From: Aureispira sp. CCB-QB1
Lineage (GTDB): Bacteria; Bacteroidota; Bacteroidia; Chitinophagales; Saprospiraceae
Length of the DNA stretch: 63,679 bases
Reading direction: 5' to 3'
Assembly: GCA_945870185.1 (NCBI GenBank)
Contig: CAMBRK010000020.1
Location: 1 to 63,679 of the forward strand
Position 1 is the stretch's first letter. Each line of letters begins with the position of its first letter. Shown here one piece after another: positions 24,050-35,762 of this stretch. The position numbers and the translations under genes were made by a program. A model generated the notes under the pieces. That model had not been told where the DNA came from. It searched no databases and saw only the letters and a list, made by a program, of their open reading frames with translations.

Positions 24050-25486
24050 TCAAATTTTAACAATTTTCAATTTCAAACGATCTGAAAATAAATCATTTAT
24101 CTGTAAAAAATAAACTCCTGTATTCAAAATACTGATATCGATCTGTAGACTTTCTGGAAGATCACCAGTCATGACCAAACGCCCCATAATATCATAAATC
24201 TTGTATTGAGCATCATTTTTATTGAAATTGTGACTGATGTTTATATAATCATATACAGGGTTAGGATAAGTTGTAACCTGTGGTTCAATATCATATGTAG
24301 ATGTGCTTGTACTACATGTTTTAAGATTACTTATCTGTGATGCGAAAAATTGCGCAAGGTTCTTTTCCCTTAAACCAAAATTATCATAAGCATGACATGG
24401 GTTCTGTACCTGATCCAAACAACTCCTTTCTCCAAATATAAAACTGTAAGGAAAATTAATTGTAGTGAACTCATTCTTTAAAGTAAAACCATAATTGTTT
24501 TTAGTATTCCACTGAGAAAAAGCTCTCGCTCCATAGAGTTTGATTTGATTATTGGTTATACCAAAACAATTATATCCATTGGTAAAACACCAGGATAATC
24601 CTGAATAGACAAAACTGCTATCAATCGGTACTACTAAATCACAGGGCTGATGAAATGAATAGATCACTGGTTTTTTTTTGCCCAAAGGAGTACTTTTTAG
24701 TAAATCACCCAGCATGGCTCCATACATATTGCCTATTCCTTTGATGGTAAAATTAAGTGTTGTAGGCTCAATACTGCCTTCAATGGTTCCTAAATCAGGT
24801 CGTTGTATCGGATTACTAAATGTTTTTCCTGAATTGTATATACATGAAAAACTATTGGCATTAGGTTTTGGTGTGACAGGTTGAGCAAATGTCTGACTAG
24901 GCCTTTCTGACTCCATATCCATTAATCCAGCTCCAAGTGCAACAAAAGCTCCAGCACTTTCACCAGCTACAAAAATATTATCGATGTCAACATTGACCTG
25001 TTCGTGTCTATTCACAAAGTACCTGATGGCACCTTTAGCGTCCTGAATCGCTCTATAATATGCTCGCGCCCACTCCGTGCTGTCTGTTGCAAAAACACAA
25101 TTGTAATTGGGATATGCACAGTTCCACGCTCTATCATCAGAAACAAAACCCAATCTATAATTAATTGTAGCAGTCACATAACCACGTTTTGCAAAATTTT
25201 TACATAAGATTTGAATAGTTTGATCATCTTTTGATCCAGCTAAAAAAGCACCACCATGTATCCATAATAGTAGTGGCCGCTTGGATGGATTTTCATTTGC
25301 ACTGCATATAGGCTGATAAATATCCATAGTCAATGTTTTTGAATCCCCATTAAAATCCACAGCACTACCATAGGGCACATTCAGCAAACTATCATACTTA
25401 TATTGGTAGTTTATCCATTGTTGAGCTATAATAAAAGTAGAAGGAATTAGCGATAAAAAAATAACTATTAAATTTTTCATGAGCAT
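24050..25486 (-). CDS. Secreted carboxylesterase-like hydrolase with T9SS sorting domain
   Basis: Alpha/beta hydrolase of the carboxylesterase/BD-FAE type, 478 residues. After a signal peptide (ending FIIAQQ) come the oxyanion motif LWIHGGAFLAGSKDD and the nucleophile elbow GESAGAFVALGAG. The C-terminal 75 residues start TYPNPVYDYINIS and end VYFLQINDLFSDRLKLKIVKI-like, a typical type A sorting domain recognised by the type IX system (gldKLMN, also in this window). It should be a surface-attached or released esterase, perhaps acting on esterified polysaccharides or lipids. The start may also be the ATG two codons on (25480). It stands alone between AT-rich gaps (23864-24049 and 25487-25762) in which nothing was recognised. 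Confidence 0.82.
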   Translation of the reverse strand: MLMKNLIVIFLSLIPSTFIIAQQWINYQYKYDSLLNVPYGSAVDFNGDSKTLTMDIYQPICSANENPSKRPLLLWIHGGAFLAGSKDDQTIQILCKNFAKRGYVTATINYRLGFVSDDRAWNCAYPNYNCVFATDSTEWARAYYRAIQDAKGAIRYFVNRHEQVNVDIDNIFVAGESAGAFVALGAGLMDMESERPSQTFAQPVTPKPNANSFSCIYNSGKTFSNPIQRPDLGTIEGSIEPTTLNFTIKGIGNMYGAMLGDLLKSTPLGKKKPVIYSFHQPCDLVVPIDSSFVYSGLSWCFTNGYNCFGITNNQIKLYGARAFSQWNTKNNYGFTLKNEFTTINFPYSFIFGERSCLDQVQNPCHAYDNFGLREKNLAQFFASQISNLKTCSTSTSTYDIEPQVTTYPNPVYDYINISHNFNKNDAQYKIYDIMGRLVMTGDLPESLQIDISILNTGVYFLQINDLFSDRLKLKIVKI

Positions 25487-25762
25487 CTCTTATGTCTTTA
25501 ATGATACATAATTCTCATAACGAAGAAATAAATGGAAAAATTTAAAAAATAACAAGAAACTTGCGTAATAACTAATCTTTTATTTATTATTACAAGAAGC
25601 ATCATTACAAAAAATAGCTATAATAAGACATTAAAATAAGAATCTAGACATTATATATTATGGATAAGATCGAATTTACTATCCATTTAAGTAACACTTT
25701 TTCTGAATATGATAAGTATTCTTAGCATTAATTCTTAAGAAAATTTTTAGTTTATTAAAATA

Positions 25763-26332
25763 TCATACGTGTTGTGTTTTTGTTTTCAACATAGATATCA
25801 GAAAATGCATACTACCGAAGATTACTCCCGAAAAAAGAAGATTTGAAATTAATGTAGTTCTTAAAAATGGCAAACCAGCCACATAAGAAGACATTAATCC
25901 TGTAAAATCCTTAGAATAAATAGAAGTAAGACTTACCCACGATCCGAAATTGGTAATTAAATAGAAAACAACTGAAGATACAATAGCTGCAATCATCACA
26001 TTTTTGAAATTGATTTTATTTAATACTTTTTGAGCAATCAAAACTATGAGCATAATCGCTATTATATTAAAAAGCATGTAGTTGCTCCATAATACCAAAC
26101 CATCATGATTTGGGAAAAAAGATCTTGCTACTGTATTATTGATAATGAAGTCTGCGAAATACATTGTAACCACCGGAATAAAATAAGGCAACCAAGTTCT
26201 CCCTAAATATGCAGCCCCAAAAATGGCTATAGTTTCTGTAGGTGTAAAGTTAGGTAGGTGTGGAATTAACCTAGCACATGAGCCAATTATAATAAGTACT
26301 ATGGCTAAAAACGTATTGGACTTTGTATTCAT
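25763..26332 (-). CDS. DUF6580 family membrane protein
   Basis: Integral membrane protein of 189 residues with five to six helices and the conserved opening RLIPHLPNFTPTETIAIFGAAYLG. This matches DUF6580, a family resembling substrate-binding S components of ECF transporters; no function is proven. The start is placed at ATG 26332 (MNTKSNTF) and not at the in-frame ATG 26371, because a perfect -7 promoter box (TATCTTTG) lies between the two, so the upstream ATG would not be in the message. No ECF ATPase or T component is nearby. Confidence 0.72.
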   Translation of the reverse strand: MNTKSNTFLAIVLIIIGSCARLIPHLPNFTPTETIAIFGAAYLGRTWLPYFIPVVTMYFADFIINNTVARSFFPNHDGLVLWSNYMLFNIIAIMLIVLIAQKVLNKINFKNVMIAAIVSSVVFYLITNFGSWVSLTSIYSKDFTGLMSSYVAGLPFLRTTLISNLLFSGVIFGSMHFLISMLKTKTQHV

Positions 26333-26351
26333 AAGAACATAAATTATGATG

Positions 26352-26359
26352 CAAAGATA
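26352..26359 (-). promoter_or_regulatory. Candidate -7 box TATCTTTG for the DUF6580 gene
   Basis: Minus-strand TATCTTTG is a perfect TAnnTTTG match 19 bases before ATG 26332 and decides the start of this gene against the longer frame. Confidence 0.45.
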
Positions 26360-26613
26360 GATTTTTATCATGTTATCTTAAATAATTAGCCAATAAATCT
26401 TATTTTTATCTTCTCAGAATAGACCTTTTTTCTGTTTTGATAAGCATCTTGAATAAATGATCATAAAATTGTTTTGATCAACATTAAAATCAAAAAAAAA
26501 ATCCAAAAAAGAACTGTAAAAGATTTTCAACATAAGAAGTACTTATTTTGTTATAAGTAAAAGAAAGTATTAATATCTACTTTTTTTAGCAACTTTGCAT
26601 TCAAAAATAATAA

Positions 26614-28830
<2,217 letters not shown>

Positions 28831-28861
28831 ACAGGAAATCAAGTTCAATTAAAGAACACAC

Positions 28862-29425
28862 CTAAAAGGTCGGCTTTTTCAAAAAGTCGGCCTTTTTTTT
28901 CCAATTTATTTTATCGATCTGATAAATAAAATTTTGCTTTATACCTTCTCCATAATAAGCTACTTCGATTTCACCTATTTTTTCAGCACTTAATCGTTGA
29001 ATGGAAATTTGAGATCTTATGTTACTTGCCCCTATATGTAAAATAACAGTATTTACATATTGAAAAAGATAATCGAAAAAAAATGATTTTACTTTATGGT
29101 TTACTCCTGTACCCCAATATCTTTTTGCATAAAATGTGTATCCCATGAGTATACTACTATCATTTGGATTATAATCATAAATTCTTGTGCTGCCAATGAT
29201 TTTTTGAGAAACTTTATCTATAATCTTGAATGCCCCTCGACTCTGAATAGCCCCTTCAAAAAAAACTTTAAATACATCACGCTTCCATCTATCTTTATTG
29301 GGATGTTGTTCCCAAATCTCAGGATCAGAAGCCACTTCATATAATTGCTCAAAATCATGAAGGCTGACTGGTAAAATGATATATTCTTCAGTTTCTAAAG
29401 TGGGTTGGAGGTCAAAAGATGCCAT
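28862..29425 (-). CDS. GNAT-family N-acetyltransferase (RimJ/RimL-like)
   Basis: Acetyl-CoA-dependent N-acetyltransferase, 187 residues. The GNAT core includes the beta4 strand IIGSTRIYDYNPNDSSILMG and, after it, YWGTGVNHKVKSFFFDYLF, where the usual acetyl-CoA loop R/Q-x-x-G-x-G/A is replaced by a YWGTGVN-type sequence, common in the RimJ subgroup (Pfam Acetyltransf_3). The N-terminal LQPTLETEEYIILPVSL matches this subgroup. Substrate unknown. It converges with katG; its C-terminus lies inside the katG terminator. Confidence 0.8.
   Translation of the reverse strand: MASFDLQPTLETEEYIILPVSLHDFEQLYEVASDPEIWEQHPNKDRWKRDVFKVFFEGAIQSRGAFKIIDKVSQKIIGSTRIYDYNPNDSSILMGYTFYAKRYWGTGVNHKVKSFFFDYLFQYVNTVILHIGASNIRSQISIQRLSAEKIGEIEVAYYGEGIKQNFIYQIDKINWKKKADFLKKPTF
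28864..28900 (+). terminator. Intrinsic terminator after katG
   Basis: A 16-bp stem (AAAAGGTCGGCTTTTT / AAAAAGTCGGCCTTTT, two G-T pairs) ends in a T8 run. It overlaps the last codons of the convergent GNAT gene. Confidence 0.8.
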
Positions 29426-29482
29426 GCGAAAAGTAAAATTTTATAAACATTAACTCTGAAACAATGCCATAGACTTTTACAA

Positions 29483-29519
29483 AAATGGGATTGTCAAACG
29501 TTTGTTGACAATCCCATTT
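29483..29519 (-). terminator. Intrinsic terminator after the TPR-protein gene
   Basis: Perfect 15-bp stem AAATGGGATTGTCAA / TTGACAATCCCATTT with a 7-base loop, followed on the minus strand by a T run. It ends the coaX/OMP/TPR transcription unit. Confidence 0.8.
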
Positions 29520-29543
29520 AGATATCATAATGCTAAAGAGCAT

Positions 29544-30965
29544 TTAGTCATTTTTAAATCTTAGCTTTACAGTCTCTCCTATCCAGCAACCGACAGTAGT
29601 ACTTTGACCTTCAGAGACCCCTCTCATAAATCCTTCAGACTTATCTGGAAGAGATCCATAATAATTGGACAATCTGTCATTAGCTTCGCCTGCCACACTT
29701 CCATCAATTGACTTTGCATAGCTATACTTGTCTATAGCTGCTAATATCGCTAGTCTTTGATTCCAGCTATCACCGCATGATCTTGCAGTTTTACCATACA
29801 TATCCCCTATGAGCATGTAAGGTCTTCCCCATCCTGGGTTCATTTTTGCTGCAGCATATGCCGTACTTCTAGCTTGGCTGTATAAATTCAACTTTCTGAA
29901 TTCTATAGAAGCTATACCAAACAAATAAGTTGCTTTTTTCTCACTATTGGTTTCTTCAGCAATTGCTTGCTTATATTTTGAGATGGCTTCTTGATATTTA
30001 CCTGCTTCATATGCAGCTCTTGCAGCAGCGGCAGGATTATTGGCCTCAAATTCGGCTTGAATTCTAGCGTTTTCTGCAGTCGCATACTTTTTCCATTCCT
30101 CATCCAATTTCAATACTACAGGATCATTATCCAAACATCCCTGAGCCTTTAATGTGACAAGAACTCGTTTGAGTGTTGCTGCGTCTTCCTTATTTTCTTC
30201 ATACTCAGGTATCAACTTTTCTTTGAAATATTGACAATCGAAAACTTCCTTTTCTATTTCAGCAAGTTTTGCTTCCATAGCTGCTTGAGCTTGTTGGTAG
30301 CCTTCAGCAAGCTTTTCATTGTTGGCAATATTGTACTCTGCTACTTGGGTAAGTTTTTTAAAATTCTCTATGACTTTTTCTTTAGTCATTGTCTTTTGTT
30401 TGAATTCCCAAACCATTATATTGGCATATGGATCCATCACTATATACTCAGCTTTATCACCAGCATACTTTAAACATTGGTCCAATGCAACAATATTGTC
30501 AGCATAAGGTGAATTAACTACATAATACATATCGTATGCTTTTCTGCCATAGAGGTATCCAATTCTGGTATTAAACTCTTCTTCTGTGCCACCTTTTGTA
30601 GTAATGCTTTTAGATTGGTAACATGCTATAGCCTGATCATATAACTCTAAGATCTGAGCTTTATATTCTTCTTTAGTTTTTTCATCACTCACGCCTGCCA
30701 ACATTTGTTTGTATAATATAATACCATCCGTAAAATGGTAATCTCTCTTTCCATCTGCAGCAGGAGCGAGTTTAAATGCTGTTTTCCAATTTTCAAATGC
30801 CGTGGCAAAATCATTAGCTTTTAACGCCTGACGGTAAATAGAATGTGCAGCCTCGGCATCCGCCTGAAATGGCTTACCTACCCAATTATCACATTGAGCA
30901 TCAATGTGATTTACAAAAATAGTCAGAATAAAACCTAATAACCCATTTAAAATTCGATTGTTCAT
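29544..30965 (-). CDS. Secreted tetratricopeptide-repeat protein
   Basis: A 473-residue exported protein: signal peptide (MNNRILNGLLGFILTIFVNHIDAQ region), then all-helical TPR-like sequence. Recognisable units are AAHSIYRQALKANDFATAFENWKTAFKLAP-type near the N-terminus and a C-terminal pair (AARAAYEAGKYQEAISKYKQA; then KATYLFGIASIEFRKL). It ends with a small beta segment. Homologues of this kind often follow coaX and an outer membrane barrel gene in Bacteroidota, as here, 40 bases after the barrel gene. Probably a periplasmic scaffold; no defined role. ATG 30965 is preferred over the GTG two codons earlier. Confidence 0.7.
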   Translation of the reverse strand: MNNRILNGLLGFILTIFVNHIDAQCDNWVGKPFQADAEAAHSIYRQALKANDFATAFENWKTAFKLAPAADGKRDYHFTDGIILYKQMLAGVSDEKTKEEYKAQILELYDQAIACYQSKSITTKGGTEEEFNTRIGYLYGRKAYDMYYVVNSPYADNIVALDQCLKYAGDKAEYIVMDPYANIMVWEFKQKTMTKEKVIENFKKLTQVAEYNIANNEKLAEGYQQAQAAMEAKLAEIEKEVFDCQYFKEKLIPEYEENKEDAATLKRVLVTLKAQGCLDNDPVVLKLDEEWKKYATAENARIQAEFEANNPAAAARAAYEAGKYQEAISKYKQAIAEETNSEKKATYLFGIASIEFRKLNLYSQARSTAYAAAKMNPGWGRPYMLIGDMYGKTARSCGDSWNQRLAILAAIDKYSYAKSIDGSVAGEANDRLSNYYGSLPDKSEGFMRGVSEGQSTTVGCWIGETVKLRFKND

Positions 30966-31005
30966 AATCACTAAAGATGTTTTGTTAATTGATCTGATAA
31001 AAATT

Positions 31006-32352
31006 TTAATTATACTTTCTCTTTAAAAACCATTCGTCGTCATTAAAAGTTACACCTAGCGTAAATTTAACAAATTTTTCAGAAATAGGAGAGTTTTGCC
31101 CCCTTATTCCCGCATTAAAGCCTAAGTTAACATGAGAGATTTTTCTTTGATATACAAATGGCATACCTAATCCAAAAGTAAAGCCGTAAGTATCGATATT
31201 ATTTCCATTCACTACTCTTGGATCGGTGTTATAATATACACCATACCGGTAGTAAACTCTTGCCAAAAAATTATCAAAAGATTTATAGTCAGGTCTAAAA
31301 AAGCCTCCCAGAGTCCACTTTGAAGTATTACTTAATGATCCTATAGTTCCTCCTCTGGCAGCCTCATTAAAATATTGCGACCAATAAGCTGCTGCATAAT
31401 TAATTCCAATGGCAAACTTTTCACCGTTGTAATAAGTTGCACCTATCCCAAATTCAGCTGGAAGTTTTCCTTTCCCAGCTTGATCAGCTGAAATAAGGAC
31501 AGTATCCAGATTCACAATATTACCTGGAAGCTGCTGTATCAAAAGATGGTTTATATTGGAAGACGTGGTAAAAGAAGTACCTGAATTAAAATGTGCTCCA
31601 ATGGAGATTCTTTTGTTAGGAGCCGTTTTATTGGCTAATATTTGTTTCTTATTGATGATATCTGTAAAAATAAAACCTGCATTCCATAAAAAGCCCCTCA
31701 CATTGTAATCGTTGGCATAAAAGTCACTGTATGCAAATTCAGCATTATCAAAAACAAGCTTGTTTTCATACTTTAAATTGCCAAACAAATAACCTAAATT
31801 AAGTCCTAAAGAAACCTTTTTGTACTTAATAGCATTGCCCCACATTACTTTATACGTACCACCTCCACCTAAATAATTTCTTGTAAATGGCTTACTACCA
31901 TTAATTGAATCTCTGTAAGCTATGTTGTAATCGACCGTTGAGTGAGGCATTAATGTCAATGCCATGCCCAACTTATAATCTTTTCTCACTCCATCGTAAA
32001 GCTCATTAATTGGATTTTTCAATGGAAAAGCAAGTGACAGATAGTCAAGATTACCAGACCAAACTTTACCTTGATTAACACCATCATTCAAAATAGATCT
32101 TTTGGCAAAAACACCTATGTCAAAAGCTGTTGCATTTAGGAAGGCATGTGAAGCAGGATTTACGATATTGATATGATAAGCATCTATAAATGACGCCCCA
32201 AGTCCACCCATTTGTCTTAAATGGTTAAAATTATTATCCGTAAGATCTCCGAGTCCAAATCTTGAATATGGATTATTATCATTCTGTTGTGCAAGAAGCA
32301 CACTAAAAAATGATACCGATAAAATCAGAATAAAATTAATTTTTTTTAGCAT
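31006..32352 (-). CDS. Outer-membrane beta-barrel protein
   Basis: Predicted outer-membrane barrel of 448 residues with a signal peptide (ending VLLAQQ) and the typical Bacteroidota opening NPYSRFGLGDL. Alternating aromatic beta strands run to a C-terminal Phe-rich strand (FTLGVTF). It is related in style to FadL/OmpP1 proteins, but no specific transport role can be assigned. Its first 17 bases overlap the end of coaX, implying translational coupling. The coaX-barrel-TPR order is frequent in this phylum and hints at an envelope-biogenesis role, which is an inference. Confidence 0.75.
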   Translation of the reverse strand: MLKKINFILILSVSFFSVLLAQQNDNNPYSRFGLGDLTDNNFNHLRQMGGLGASFIDAYHINIVNPASHAFLNATAFDIGVFAKRSILNDGVNQGKVWSGNLDYLSLAFPLKNPINELYDGVRKDYKLGMALTLMPHSTVDYNIAYRDSINGSKPFTRNYLGGGGTYKVMWGNAIKYKKVSLGLNLGYLFGNLKYENKLVFDNAEFAYSDFYANDYNVRGFLWNAGFIFTDIINKKQILANKTAPNKRISIGAHFNSGTSFTTSSNINHLLIQQLPGNIVNLDTVLISADQAGKGKLPAEFGIGATYYNGEKFAIGINYAAAYWSQYFNEAARGGTIGSLSNTSKWTLGGFFRPDYKSFDNFLARVYYRYGVYYNTDPRVVNGNNIDTYGFTFGLGMPFVYQRKISHVNLGFNAGIRGQNSPISEKFVKFTLGVTFNDDEWFLKRKYN

Positions 32353-33070
32353 TATACTTTAATATTTCGTTAAGGCCTTCCATCACAAGATTTGGAGCGA
32401 CAAATATCTCATTTTTTGTCCAATTTTCAAATAAATTAGCATCTCCACCTGTTAATAATACTTTAATAGGGCCAAATTTGTTAAGTGTCAATTGTATAAA
32501 CGTATCAATTTCCATAAACGCGCCTTTGATAGCGCCATTTTGTAAAGCTTTAACAGTTGAAGTGCCAAAAAAGTCTTCACATACATTAATTTCTGCTAGT
32601 GGCAACCTGGCTGAAAATTTATGCATTGCTTTTAACCGCATGTAGATGCCCGGATGTATATTTCCACCTACAAACCCGCCGCTAGATGTGATAAAGTTCA
32701 TAGTGATACATGTTCCCATATCTATAAACAAAACATGCTCCCGGGGAAATCGAAGGCTTGCAGCCACGGCAGCAGCAATTCTATCTTTACCCAAAGTGGA
32801 AGGTGTGCCGTATTCATTTTTGATGGGTATCTTTGTCAATTCATTCAAGTGTATAAAGTTTTTCAGTGCTTTAAGCATTTTTAATGTGCCTTCATCAGGA
32901 ACAGAAGTATTACTCAGAATAGCTGATGAGATCTCATGATTAGATAATAAATCGCTGACTACCTTAAATAAATACCTTTTCGGCTTGATGATGATATTTA
33001 TTATACTATCCTCATCATTAAATATAGCACATTTTACTCTTGTATTACCTAAATCTACAATTAAATTCAA
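32336..33070 (-). CDS. coaX: Type III pantothenate kinase
   Basis: First step of coenzyme A synthesis: ATP-dependent phosphorylation of pantothenate. It has 244 residues of the ASKHA fold. The phosphate-binding DLGNTRVK is at 6-13, FIDMGTCITMNF matches the second motif, and GGFVGGNIHPGIYMR and LLTGGDAN follow in the expected order. Translation starts at TTG (MNLIVDLG); no ATG is available near the conserved N-terminus. It leads an operon with an outer membrane barrel and a TPR protein. Confidence 0.9.
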   Translation of the reverse strand: MNLIVDLGNTRVKCAIFNDEDSIINIIIKPKRYLFKVVSDLLSNHEISSAILSNTSVPDEGTLKMLKALKNFIHLNELTKIPIKNEYGTPSTLGKDRIAAAVAASLRFPREHVLFIDMGTCITMNFITSSGGFVGGNIHPGIYMRLKAMHKFSARLPLAEINVCEDFFGTSTVKALQNGAIKGAFMEIDTFIQLTLNKFGPIKVLLTGGDANLFENWTKNEIFVAPNLVMEGLNEILKYNAKKN

Positions 33071-33188
33071 GGGTATAATTTTATATTGTGATTTTAAATG
33101 CCAATTTATAAGATAGACACTACTTTATATTTTAGAACAATTTATTTAACTTTTAAGTAAAGTGATTATTCAACTCCATTTAAAAATA

Positions 33189-34703
33189 TCAATGTTTAAA
33201 ATGCCGGATTCCTGTAAATACCATAGTCATACCATGAGCGTCACAAAAATCTATACTCAATTGGTCCTTTATGCTTCCTCCAGGTTGGACTACAGCGTTT
33301 ATACCTTCTTTATGTACTAACTCCACACAATCTGGAAAAGGGAAAAAAGCATCAGAAGCCATCACAGCTCCACCTAGATCAAAACCAAAGTGTTTTGCCT
33401 TATGGATAGCATGCTGACAAGCATCGACTCTAGAAGTTTGTCCACAACCCATTCCTAACAATTGACTATTTTTTGCCAATACAATAGTATTTGATTTCAA
33501 ATGTTTGGCGCACTTTAAAGCAAAGACTAAATCCTTAAGTTCTAGAGCACTAGGTTTTGCATTAGTCTTGATCACAAAGTTACCTTCCACTTCAGTAGAT
33601 AAATCAGCATCTTGTACTACTACTCCATTAATCAGACTTTTGTATTGCTTAGGTTGAATGTAAAAAGACTTAAGTCTTAATAATACACGCTTAGATTTTG
33701 CCGATAATAAGGCTTCCGCATCTGCACTAAATCCTGGTGCAATCAATACTTCATAAAATATCTTATCAATTTTCTCAGCTGCTTCCTTATCAATGGATGT
33801 ATTACAAATCAATATACCACCGAAAGCCGAAACCGGGTCAGCAGCCAATGCAGCATCCCAAGCTTCAGCTACATTAATCCTGGTTGCTACACCACATGCA
33901 TTAGTATGCTTTAAAATAGCAAAAGTAGGACCATCATCCTTAAACTCTTGAATTAACTGAAGGGCAGCATCAATATCTACCAAATTGTTAAAAGACAATT
34001 CTTTTCCACAAAGCTGATCAAAAACGCTATCAATATCTCCAAAAAAACAAGCCTCTTGGTGAGGGTTTTCACCATACCTTAACGTCATTTTATGAGCTAC
34101 ATTAAGACTGAATGAATCATCTTGTCTCAAGTATTGTTGAATAGCATGATCATAGCTGGAAGAAACTAGAAAAGCCTGAGCCGAAAAACGCCTTCTTTGC
34201 TCCATCGAAGACATTCCTTGCTGAGCAACTAAAATTTCATTAAGCTCTTGGTATTGAGTTTTTGAAGCTATAACCACTACATCATTAAAATTCTTCGCTG
34301 CCGCTCTTATCAATGAAATGCCTCCTATATCAATTTTCTCAATAATATCTGCATCACTACCTCCTGCGGCTACAGTTTCTTCAAAAGGATACAAATCTAC
34401 AATTACCAAATCTATAGGAGGAATTTGATATTGGTTTAACTGTGCTAAATGATCTTCATTTCGCATGGCCAAAATACCTCCAAAAACTTTTGGATGAAGC
34501 GTCTTGACCCTGCCTCCTAAAATAGAAGGATAACCAGTAAGGTCTTCTACTCTAATCACTGGAACTCCTAAAGATTCAATAAAAGTCTGAGTTCCACCAG
34601 TGGTATAAATGTTTACCCCTTGTTTATGAAGGTTTAAAACTACCTCATCCAATCCATCTTTATAATAAACCGAAATTAAAGCTGATTTTATTTGCACTTT
34701 CAT
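33189..34703 (-). CDS. purH: Bifunctional AICAR transformylase / IMP cyclohydrolase PurH
   Basis: Catalyses the last two steps of IMP synthesis. It has 504 residues. The N-terminal MGS-like cyclohydrolase domain (about 1-190) has GGTQTFIESLGV, GGRVKTLHPKVFGG and LIRAAAKNF. The C-terminal transformylase domain has the catalytic Lys-His in ILKHTNACGVA and the conserved RYGENPHQ and GGSIKDQLS. Full length, no anomaly. It lies downstream of the gldN terminator, so it should be transcribed on its own. Confidence 0.96.
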   Translation of the reverse strand: MKVQIKSALISVYYKDGLDEVVLNLHKQGVNIYTTGGTQTFIESLGVPVIRVEDLTGYPSILGGRVKTLHPKVFGGILAMRNEDHLAQLNQYQIPPIDLVIVDLYPFEETVAAGGSDADIIEKIDIGGISLIRAAAKNFNDVVVIASKTQYQELNEILVAQQGMSSMEQRRRFSAQAFLVSSSYDHAIQQYLRQDDSFSLNVAHKMTLRYGENPHQEACFFGDIDSVFDQLCGKELSFNNLVDIDAALQLIQEFKDDGPTFAILKHTNACGVATRINVAEAWDAALAADPVSAFGGILICNTSIDKEAAEKIDKIFYEVLIAPGFSADAEALLSAKSKRVLLRLKSFYIQPKQYKSLINGVVVQDADLSTEVEGNFVIKTNAKPSALELKDLVFALKCAKHLKSNTIVLAKNSQLLGMGCGQTSRVDACQHAIHKAKHFGFDLGGAVMASDAFFPFPDCVELVHKEGINAVVQPGGSIKDQLSIDFCDAHGMTMVFTGIRHFKH

Positions 34704-34774
34704 TTAGTAATATAGTATTGGTAATAAACATTTAATGTATTAAGATTTATTCTATATCGAATAACATAAAATAA

Positions 34775-34809
34775 AAAATGGGAAGCTATCTTTGACAACT
34801 TCCCATTTT
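34775..34809 (-). terminator. Intrinsic terminator after gldN
   Basis: AAAATGGGAAG and CTTCCCATTTT form a perfect 11-bp stem. On the minus strand it is followed by a T-rich run, so it ends the gldKLMN unit before purH. Confidence 0.78.
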
Positions 34810-34827
34810 ATTATTTCTAAGGTAAAT

Positions 34828-35724
34828 TTAATATTCCCAAAGATCATGCTCAAAATTGAGCAGCTCGTTTTTAATTTTTTCAGAAAACAACAGCATATCT
34901 ATTCCAGATCTATTTTCTGTATCATCAGGATCAGGTACGAAGAAATCCTTTAAACGATAATCCAAAACATTGGATCTTTTGTAGATGTAAGAAGAAAATA
35001 TTCTAGTGTCAAACAAATCAGTCCAAGTCATCGGCGCTATATCATTGTCCTCGTTAAAAACTCTGAATTTTGACATAGGAGTACGACACTCCGGATAGTA
35101 TACCCAAAATAAAGGCGTAGGAGGAATACCTGCTTCTTTATCTTTCATACTTTGATAGATCGGTGCGATACCTAAAATTCTAACATCCATTACAGATCTT
35201 TGCCTATCAAAATACCAAACCTCCTTTACTCGGTATTGATTGATATCTTCCCAGTTGATGTCATTTTTAGCAACGACGATTTTCTCTTCGTACGTGTCAG
35301 GATCCAAAGTCATAGAAGTATCCATTTTCGTCATTTTTGCAGAGATTTCCTCAGGCTTTAAGACGTTCTTAAAATACTCATCACTAAAACCCGTGATATC
35401 CCCATTGTTAATCATTGTTTGAAGGGTCTTAAAAAGATTTAACTCCTGACTTCTGAAGGGAAGATTTAGCTTTTCACGAGAATCTATAACTCTCTGAATT
35501 CTTTTTTCCCAAGCTATGTCTGCTTCTCTAATCGGCTGCTGAACCATAAGTTTATTTTCTACAACGATGCGCTTTGCAACGATATCATCAATAAAAATAT
35601 CCTCTGATGGCACAGATGATTCTGTTTTCACATCTTCCGCAGCAGGCTTTTGCACTTGAGCAATGGCTTGACAAGAAAAACCTAAGAAAAGCACTAAGCT
35701 TAAAAAATTGAAAAACGATTTCAT
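34828..35724 (-). CDS. gldN: Gliding motility/T9SS protein GldN
   Basis: Periplasmic GldN/PorN-type component of the type IX secretion system, which with GldK forms the ring-like periplasmic complex beneath the outer membrane. It has 298 residues. A signal peptide (ending CQAIA) is followed by a spacer rich in Glu/Ser, then the GldN domain with VVENKLMVQQPIREADIAWEK-like opening, the FRSQELNLFKTL block and WYFDRQRSVMDVRILGIAPI. It is the last gene of the gldK-L-M-N operon, 38 bases after gldM. Confidence 0.9.
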   Translation of the reverse strand: MKSFFNFLSLVLFLGFSCQAIAQVQKPAAEDVKTESSVPSEDIFIDDIVAKRIVVENKLMVQQPIREADIAWEKRIQRVIDSREKLNLPFRSQELNLFKTLQTMINNGDITGFSDEYFKNVLKPEEISAKMTKMDTSMTLDPDTYEEKIVVAKNDINWEDINQYRVKEVWYFDRQRSVMDVRILGIAPIYQSMKDKEAGIPPTPLFWVYYPECRTPMSKFRVFNEDNDIAPMTWTDLFDTRIFSSYIYKRSNVLDYRLKDFFVPDPDDTENRSGIDMLLFSEKIKNELLNFEHDLWEY

Positions 35725-35762
35725 TATATTAAATTTTTATTTTAAAATGAAGAACATTTTAA

